Origin: Clostridia bacterium
GTDB lineage: Bacteria > Aerophobota > Aerophobia > Aerophobales > AE-B3A
NCBI GenBank assembly: GCA_009618505.1
Contig: WJOQ01000197.1
Coordinates: forward strand, 1 to 8,568
Direction: 5' to 3'
DNA: 8,568 bases
Shown: positions 3,684 to 8,568 of the stretch, in pieces
Layout: each line of letters begins with the position of its first letter
Position numbering within the stretch: the first letter of the stretch is position 1
Translations under genes and position numbers: made by a program
Notes under the pieces: generated by a model
What the model was told of the DNA's origin: nothing
Seen by the model: the letters and a program-made list of their open reading frames with translations, nothing else
The model's database searches: none

Positions 3684-5651
3684 ATGGCTAAATTATCATT
3701 TCAGCGAAAGATCTTTTGCTACTTCACGCTGGTTCTCGTGTTGGTAGGAGCTCTTGCTATACTTGTATCTCTGCATACCTCTCAGATTGTTCTTAACGAA
3801 ACAAAAAGTAGAGTTGCCATTGATTTGCGAGTGGCCCACAAGTTTCTGGATAAGGAGATAGAAAAATCAGTAATTACTCTGGAGCTTGTGGCAGAGAAAC
3901 AGAGGCTAATAGATCCTCTCGAAAAATCCCAACCTATTCCCGCTGATGTAAGAGCCTGGCTTGAGAAAAAAAGAGTTGATTCTGGTTTTGATTTTCTTAC
4001 CTTATGTAATGAGAAGGGGAAAGTCATACTCCGAACCCGTTTTCCATACAACAAGGGGGACTTTTCTTTCCCAAATGGGATTGTATCAGGAGCCCTCCAG
4101 AGAAAAAGTGCATCAGGCATTGTAATAATACCTTCCCAGGCTTTGAAGATGGAGGGAGAAGACTTACTTCAGCAAGCATATATTCAATTCATGCCCACTC
4201 CTCAAGCCAAACCTCGTTCCGAAAAAGCGGAAACCTCAGGGATGGCCCTTATGGCTGCTGTGCCTGTATGGACAAGAGATGAAAGAATAATAGGTGTTTT
4301 GTATGGAGGAACTTTGTTAAATAGAAACTATCAGTTAGTTGATTATGTAAGAGATATGGTCTTTGAAGAGAAAGAATACAAAGGGAAACCATTTGGAACC
4401 GTGACTATTTTTCAATGGGATGTACGAATAACCACTAATGTAAAAGAAAAAAATGGTTCTCGAGCTATTGGAACGCGTGTTTCGAGAGAAGTCTATGAAA
4501 AGGTTCTGGAGAATAGAAAAACGTGGCTGGATAGAGCTTTTGTAGTCAATAACTGGTATATATCAGCCTACGAACCGATATATGCCCCTGACAACAAGAT
4601 AATAGGGATGTTGTATGTAGGGGTTCTGGAGGATAAATATGTTGACATCAGAAACGGAATCTTTCTCAGTTTTCTGCCCATACTATTTGGAGGTATTGTT
4701 GGTGTCCTTATTCTTTCTTATCTTTTATCTCGAGGACTTTCTAAACCCATAAAGAGGCTAGTCGAAACAACTAATCGTATTGCAAGAGGAGAAATGCGTG
4801 ATATTTTAGAGAAAGAGAGGAAATATCCTCAAGCTGAGAAAGTGTCATATTCAGAAATTGAAGAGCTAGTACGAAATTTCAACCGAATGACCGCTGTTCT
4901 ATACAAAAGGGAGGCAGAGCTAAAAAAAGCAAACGATGATTTGAGGCAGATAAATCACCACTACATGGAAATACTTGGCTTTGTAACTCATGAAATCAAG
5001 AATAGACTCGGCATCATACTGAGTAGTGCTTATAATCTCAACCAAGGAATGACAGGAACGCTGAACAAGGAACAGGAAACCATGGTGGATGTACTATTGC
5101 GAAACTCTGAGAGACTTAGCGATATGATAAAGAATTACCTTGACCTGAGTCGAATAGAGAAAGAAGAGTTAAAAGTTAACAGACAGGAACTCGAATTTAA
5201 AAAAGATATTTTGGAGCCCGTTTTAGATGAGTTTAAAGGTCAATTTGAAGCACGAGGTATACTTCTGGAAGTAGATGTCCCTAGTTCTCTTAAACTCATA
5301 GCAGATCCCGACCTCCTGAAAATAGTAATGGAAAATCTTTTGAGTAATGCCATAAAATACGGAAGAGAAAAAGGCAAGATCAAAATAGGTGCTCTCAGAC
5401 AAGAAAATGAGTTACAGGTAAATGTGTGGAACAAAGGTGAGGGAATTCCTAAGAATAAGAGAGACCAACTTTTTACCAAGTTTGCCCGCCTCAGCGGGAG
5501 AGAATTAAGAAAAGAACAAGGAAGTGGATTAGGTCTTTTTGTTACCAGAGAAATTATCCAAAAACAAGGGGGAAAAATGTGGGCTGAGTCTCAAGAAGGA
5601 CAATGGGCTAACTTTATCTTCACCATACCCTTGAGAGGAAAAAGTATATAA
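3684..5651 (+). CDS. Membrane sensor histidine kinase (Cache sensor, HAMP, HisKA, HATPase)
   Basis: 655 residues from ATG 3684. Longer in-frame starts would run through the response-regulator gene and give no plausible N terminus, and this start lies 2 bp after that gene's stop, suggesting translational coupling. Order of parts: membrane segment (about 10-30); a large extracytoplasmic sensor region (about 31-323) resembling Cache-type ligand domains, with GVLYGGTLLNRNY and a second half ending PIYAPDNKIIGMLYVGVLE; membrane segment (about 325-350); HAMP linker (about 350-420); dimerisation domain with the phospho-acceptor His436 in GFVTHEIKNRLG; then the ATPase domain with N box NLLSNAIKYG (551-560), G1 box WNKGEGIP (Asn583 where Asp is common), LFTKFARL and G2 box GSGLGLF (613-619). 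All key residues are present. Cache domains often bind small carboxylates or amino acids, but the ligand cannot be read from sequence. Confidence 0.93.
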   Translation: MAKLSFQRKIFCYFTLVLVLVGALAILVSLHTSQIVLNETKSRVAIDLRVAHKFLDKEIEKSVITLELVAEKQRLIDPLEKSQPIPADVRAWLEKKRVDSGFDFLTLCNEKGKVILRTRFPYNKGDFSFPNGIVSGALQRKSASGIVIIPSQALKMEGEDLLQQAYIQFMPTPQAKPRSEKAETSGMALMAAVPVWTRDERIIGVLYGGTLLNRNYQLVDYVRDMVFEEKEYKGKPFGTVTIFQWDVRITTNVKEKNGSRAIGTRVSREVYEKVLENRKTWLDRAFVVNNWYISAYEPIYAPDNKIIGMLYVGVLEDKYVDIRNGIFLSFLPILFGGIVGVLILSYLLSRGLSKPIKRLVETTNRIARGEMRDILEKERKYPQAEKVSYSEIEELVRNFNRMTAVLYKREAELKKANDDLRQINHHYMEILGFVTHEIKNRLGIILSSAYNLNQGMTGTLNKEQETMVDVLLRNSERLSDMIKNYLDLSRIEKEELKVNRQELEFKKDILEPVLDEFKGQFEARGILLEVDVPSSLKLIADPDLLKIVMENLLSNAIKYGREKGKIKIGALRQENELQVNVWNKGEGIPKNKRDQLFTKFARLSGRELRKEQGSGLGLFVTREIIQKQGGKMWAESQEGQWANFIFTIPLRGKSI

Positions 5652-5656
5652 GCGGA

Positions 5657-6313
5657 CTAACTTCCCCACTCTTCTTTTAAGGTAAGTTGTTTTCTACATC
5701 TGGGGCAGAGAATACGTAGATGGTCAGAACGTCCCAAAGGTGCTTCTTTTTTCCGGCCCACCCTCTCTTCTAACAGCCCTATTTCTTCATGGGAAGCAAG
5801 AAATAGATTAGGATTGGAAAATGCCTGTGGGCCTAACCTTTCTACCAGCCAGTGAAGGTGTTTTTGCGTAGTAATGGGTTCGCCGCAGTACTCACACAAT
5901 ACCAATTTATCCTCGACGGTGACCATACACTCTTTCCTGTCCAGAGTAGCTAAGTCATACTTCTGGGTTAGATGAACTCCTGTTTCAGTGAGGCAATTGG
6001 CCTCACACTGACCACAGAAGATACAGATATCATAATGAAGGACCATTCTACGAAAACCAGGAGGGGGCAATTGGGAATTTTCTTCTCTATCATCCGCGCC
6101 AGACTCTTTGGTTGTTTCTACAATCTCAATAGCTTTGGCCGGGCAGACATTAGCGCAAGCCCCGCAAACAACACATTCTTCCTGGCTGAACTCTGGTTTG
6201 CCTCGATAAGCGGGAGCTGCCGGCGCAGGAATTTTAGGAAATTTAGTAGTGTAGGGACCTTTTATCAGAGCAGTGAAAGCTTCTTTTAGCTCTCGCAATT
6301 TAGGGTATTTCAT
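5657..6313 (-). CDS. HycF/HyfH-like two-[4Fe-4S] ferredoxin subunit with C-terminal zinc-finger-like motif
   Basis: 218 residues. Two CxxCxxCxxxC motifs should hold two [4Fe-4S] clusters: Cys47, 50, 53, 57 (CVVCGACANVCP) and Cys97, 100, 103, 107 (CIFCGQCEANCL, with Leu where Pro is usual). AYRGKPEF before the first motif and the paired CxxC motifs at the end (Cys140/143 and Cys203/206) match the layout of formate hydrogenlyase subunit HycF/HyfH, not plain NuoI. Such subunits pass electrons from a peripheral dehydrogenase toward the hydrogenase small subunit at the membrane. Between the two motifs is an acidic, proline-containing insertion (about 66-86). The start overlaps the mrpG stop as ATGA, with AAGGAAG upstream. 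It is the last gene of its operon and ends 5 bp from the convergent kinase gene. A NuoI-like subunit of another group 4 hydrogenase or Mrp-linked oxidoreductase is the alternative. Confidence 0.8.
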   Translation of the reverse strand: MKYPKLRELKEAFTALIKGPYTTKFPKIPAPAAPAYRGKPEFSQEECVVCGACANVCPAKAIEIVETTKESGADDREENSQLPPPGFRRMVLHYDICIFCGQCEANCLTETGVHLTQKYDLATLDRKECMVTVEDKLVLCEYCGEPITTQKHLHWLVERLGPQAFSNPNLFLASHEEIGLLEERVGRKKEAPLGRSDHLRILCPRCRKQLTLKEEWGS

Positions 6314-6636
6314 TTTTTATCTTCCTTAAGTTTATCGACGACACTCTTCTCCCAGAGTTTAATTCCGGAACGATGAGCAGCATGAGCAATAGCATGAGCC
6401 CCAGTAGGTGAGCTCATTACGATAAAAACAATAGCCAGGATAGACTTCCATAAGAAATCGCTCAAAAGGAAGGTCCCAAAAAGGATAAAACAGGTTCCCA
6501 GGGTTACACACTTGGTTGAAGCCTGCAGACGATTATAGACATCAGGCAATCGCACCAGACCAATACAACCCAACAAATCAAAGGCTAATCCAACTATGAG
6601 GAATATTTTTCCTATTACTAGCACAATCTCACTCAT
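6310..6636 (-). CDS. mrpG: Mrp/Mnh-type cation antiporter subunit G
   Basis: 108 residues with three predicted membrane helices, the normal size for MrpG/MnhG. Family marks are GCIGLVRLPDVYNRLQASTK after the first helix and SSPTGAHAIAHAA after the third. MrpG is a small membrane subunit of the multisubunit Na+(K+)/H+ antiporter; homologues also occur in Mbh-type hydrogenases and formate hydrogenlyase complexes of anaerobes. Its start overlaps the mrpF end by 8 bp, with AGGGAAGGG upstream, and its stop overlaps the hycF-like start. Confidence 0.9.
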   Translation of the reverse strand: MSEIVLVIGKIFLIVGLAFDLLGCIGLVRLPDVYNRLQASTKCVTLGTCFILFGTFLLSDFLWKSILAIVFIVMSSPTGAHAIAHAAHRSGIKLWEKSVVDKLKEDKK

Positions 6637-6898
6637 CGAATCCCTTCCCTTCTAAGTATTTAGCCAAAGCCAAAGCTCCGATAAATCCAAGCACAGCCCA
6701 GGCAATACCAATATCCATAAAGAATTTCCTGGGAGTGTAAATAGTGAAAAGGGCACAAAAACCAACCACCAGAATCCCCAGGATATCCACTGCTACAATC
6801 CTATCAGCAGGGGTTGGACCGCGAAAAACGCGGTAAAGGCATAAAAAACAGGAAATGATTAAGGGTAGAGAAAAAATGAGAGGTATGTCAGCTATCAT
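6629..6898 (-). CDS. mrpF: Mrp/Mnh-type cation antiporter subunit F
   Basis: 89 residues with three hydrophobic helices, matching MrpF/MnhF. The signature RVFRGPTPADRIVAVDILG sits after the first helix, and FFMDIGIAWAVLGFIGALALAKYLEGK forms the end in shorter stretches: MDIGIAWAVLGFIGA then LALAKYLEG. AAGGAG precedes the start at suitable distance. The start overlaps the end of mrpE as ATGA, implying coupled translation. It is a structural membrane subunit of the antiporter module, with no catalytic site of its own known. Confidence 0.92.
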   Translation of the reverse strand: MIADIPLIFSLPLIISCFLCLYRVFRGPTPADRIVAVDILGILVVGFCALFTIYTPRKFFMDIGIAWAVLGFIGALALAKYLEGKGFDE

Positions 6899-7383
6899 TC
6901 AAAAATCTCCTTAAGAATCTTCTCGAACTTTCTAATAATCATCTCCGTAGCCTCTTCCACATCGCTCGTTCTTACTTTGATCCAGTGAACATAGAGATAG
7001 CCGTCATCGGTCATCTCTACGGACAAAGTACCTGGCGTTAAAGTGATAGAGTTAGCCAGAGCTACCTTCGCCGTACTATTGGTAAGAGTAGTCTTGACCT
7101 TGACAATTCCTGGTTCGATAGGAAGAGCAGGATGGAGGACTCGATAGGCAACATCAAAATTTGCCAATAGACAGTAATAAGTAAACAGGGGAATATAGTA
7201 AAGAAGATAAGCCAGCCGTTTAATTTGAAAGAAATTCTTTGCCCGCTCAACAAACACATCGCCAAACCACAAAGCAATAAATACAGATACAACCAGCCCC
7301 ACCAATAGAGAAGGCAAATAGAGTGTCCAGGTAAGCACCATCCAACAAAGAAAAGATATAATACCCAGAACCAATTTCTTCAT
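6895..7383 (-). CDS. mrpE: Mrp/Mnh-type cation antiporter subunit E
   Basis: 162 residues, the usual length for MrpE/MnhE. Hydrophobic helices fill about residues 4-45 and 58-76, followed by a soluble C-terminal part. The family signature is clear: LANFDVAYRVLHPALPIEPG (74-93), then ALANSITLTPGTLSVEM (109-125) and a VHWIKV strand. The start is preceded by GGAGG, which lies in the last codons of mrpD, and there is 1 bp between the mrpD stop and this ATG. It helps assemble or stabilise the antiporter complex in the membrane. Confidence 0.92.
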   Translation of the reverse strand: MKKLVLGIISFLCWMVLTWTLYLPSLLVGLVVSVFIALWFGDVFVERAKNFFQIKRLAYLLYYIPLFTYYCLLANFDVAYRVLHPALPIEPGIVKVKTTLTNSTAKVALANSITLTPGTLSVEMTDDGYLYVHWIKVRTSDVEEATEMIIRKFEKILKEIFE

Positions 7384-7384
7384 C

Positions 7385-8568
7385 CTATCCTCCCAGGATA
7401 ATACTGCTATACTTTATTCCTTCTTGCAAAACTTCCACCGCTGGCTCTAAAATTACCTTCATCACCGGATAGAAGAAAATCCCCAACCCCACACATGCTA
7501 CAGCTAAAACTATCATAGAAAAGCACATAGAAAGAGGGGCTTCTTTTATCCTCTCCAATTCTTTCTTTAGCTTTCCGAAAAAAGTATTTCTCTGCATCCT
7601 CAAATAATAAGCTAAAGTTAAAACAGAGGCTAAAATAGCCAGCACAGCCAGGACAAAATGATTGGCCTGGACAAGCCCGATGATAATGAATAACTTGCTC
7701 CAGAAACCATTGAAAGGAGGAATTCCCGATATAGACAACGAAGCAATGGTAGAGGTTGCTCCGGTAACAGGCATTACTTTACTCAATCCCCCCATTTTAT
7801 CCAGTTTTCTCGTTCCTACAGAGTATTCCACTGCTCCAGAGTTCAGGAAAAGAAGCGATTTAAAGCAGGAATGGTTCAATAGATGAAAGAGCGCCCCCAA
7901 AATACCCCAGTAGTTCCCACATCCTAAACCTAAAATTATGAACCCCATCTGAGAAATAGAGGAATAAGCTAAAAGTCTCTTCAAATCATCCTGTCTTAGA
8001 GCCAGTAGTCCACCCCCGAATATAGAGAGCAATCCTAGAATCATGAAAACCCAGGAAACCTGAAGATTAAAGCCAAAAACATTGAAGAATATCCTCATCA
8101 GAGCATAGACTCCCAGAGCCTTAATTAGTACACCGGAAAGCATAGCCGAAACAGGAGCAGGAGCACTGGGATGAGCATCAGGCAGCCAGGCATGAAAAGG
8201 AATTATAGCCGCTTTTATTCCGAAACCAGTCAAAAAGAGAACCATAGAAAAGGAAAGAAGAGTGCTGCCATTCCCCTGAATAGTTCTTCCTACATCAGCC
8301 ATATTTAGACTTCCAGTCAAACCATAGAGAAGCCCTATGGAGAAAAGGATAAGAATAGTAGCAATTGACCCCATAACCATATATTTAAAAGAGGCTTCCA
8401 GTTCCTCTGCTTCTACCCCAAAAGCAACCAGAGCATAGGAAGATATGGCAGCAATTTCGGCAAAGACAAAGAGATTAAAGAAATCTCCAGTGAGAACAAC
8501 TCCGTTCATTCCGGTAAGCATAAGCATAAAAAGACCATAGTATTTGGACTTGGCGGTGAACTTCTTCA
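7385..8568 (-). CDS. mrpD: Mrp/Mnh-type antiporter subunit D (NuoN/NuoM-like), C-terminal part
   Basis: The frame stays open to the right edge, so the true start lies outside. An internal ATG at 8527 is inside the conserved LTGMNGVVLTGDFFNLFVFAEI stretch and is not the start. About 394 residues remain of the roughly 490 usual for MrpD. It is very hydrophobic and carries the proton-antiporter family marks IPFHAWLPDAHPSAPAPVSA, SGVLIKALGVYALMRI (lysine in the membrane) and LLAYSSISQMGFIILGLG. MrpD-type subunits are homologous to the ion-pumping subunits NuoL/M/N of complex I and to MbhH, and form part of the ion pathway. Gene order D-E-F-G is that of Mrp operons. Given the hycF-like gene at the operon end, the whole is more likely part of a respiratory or formate hydrogenlyase-type complex than a free antiporter. 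Confidence 0.92.
   Translation of the reverse strand, partial: KKFTAKSKYYGLFMLMLTGMNGVVLTGDFFNLFVFAEIAAISSYALVAFGVEAEELEASFKYMVMGSIATILILFSIGLLYGLTGSLNMADVGRTIQGNGSTLLSFSMVLFLTGFGIKAAIIPFHAWLPDAHPSAPAPVSAMLSGVLIKALGVYALMRIFFNVFGFNLQVSWVFMILGLLSIFGGGLLALRQDDLKRLLAYSSISQMGFIILGLGCGNYWGILGALFHLLNHSCFKSLLFLNSGAVEYSVGTRKLDKMGGLSKVMPVTGATSTIASLSISGIPPFNGFWSKLFIIIGLVQANHFVLAVLAILASVLTLAYYLRMQRNTFFGKLKKELERIKEAPLSMCFSMIVLAVACVGLGIFFYPVMKVILEPAVEVLQEGIKYSSIILGG

Noticed and set aside
1..8568. CRISPR array, tRNA, rRNA, insertion sequence or phage genes
   Set aside because: No regularly spaced repeats, cloverleaf sequences, ribosomal segments, transposase frames or phage proteins were seen on either strand.

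Overview
The window is AT-rich and reads as a bacterial chromosome segment. Shine-Dalgarno sequences are clear, sigma70-type promoters are close to consensus, and genes are tightly packed with ATGA overlaps. The gene content points to a strict or facultative anaerobe that handles formate and hydrogen: a formate/nitrite-family channel, the NADH-sensing repressor Rex, and the end of a membrane complex combining Mrp-type antiporter subunits with a HycF-like iron-sulfur subunit. I cannot name the taxon from sequence alone.

Layout. 1-135 (minus): N-terminal part of an ArsR-family metal regulator, with its own near-consensus promoter and a palindrome over the -10. 136-656: long intergenic region with two forward TTGACA-type promoters, a Rex/CRP-like palindrome and a perfect inverted repeat. 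657-2227 (plus): two-gene operon, a 150-residue protein of unknown function followed by a formate/nitrite channel whose C terminus is fused to a piece of Rex. 2228-2384: short gap with a promoter and 16-bp palindrome. 2385-3029 (plus): complete rex, the source or sister of the fused piece. 3030-3276: AGCTCATAG repeats and an unassigned leader. 3277-5651 (plus): single-domain response regulator and a sensor histidine kinase, 2 bp apart. 5657-8568 (minus, convergent, 5 bp away): hycF-like, mrpG, mrpF, mrpE and a partial mrpD, transcribed in the order D-E-F-G-hycF and coupled by overlaps.

How they may fit together (inference): the minus-strand genes look like the distal end of an operon for a formate hydrogenlyase or group 4 hydrogenase coupled to an Mrp-type cation antiporter. 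The plus-strand channel would move formate, and Rex would match expression to the NADH/NAD+ ratio. No catalytic hydrogenase or formate dehydrogenase subunit lies inside the window, so the complex is inferred from accessory subunits.

The most unusual object is the channel-Rex fusion. About 95 residues of Rex, including the GxGxxG nucleotide-binding turn but not the DNA-binding domain and lacking 22 core residues, are joined in frame to the end of the channel. The copied DNA is a mosaic: blocks nearly identical to the intact rex 0.7 kb downstream flank a strongly diverged block.
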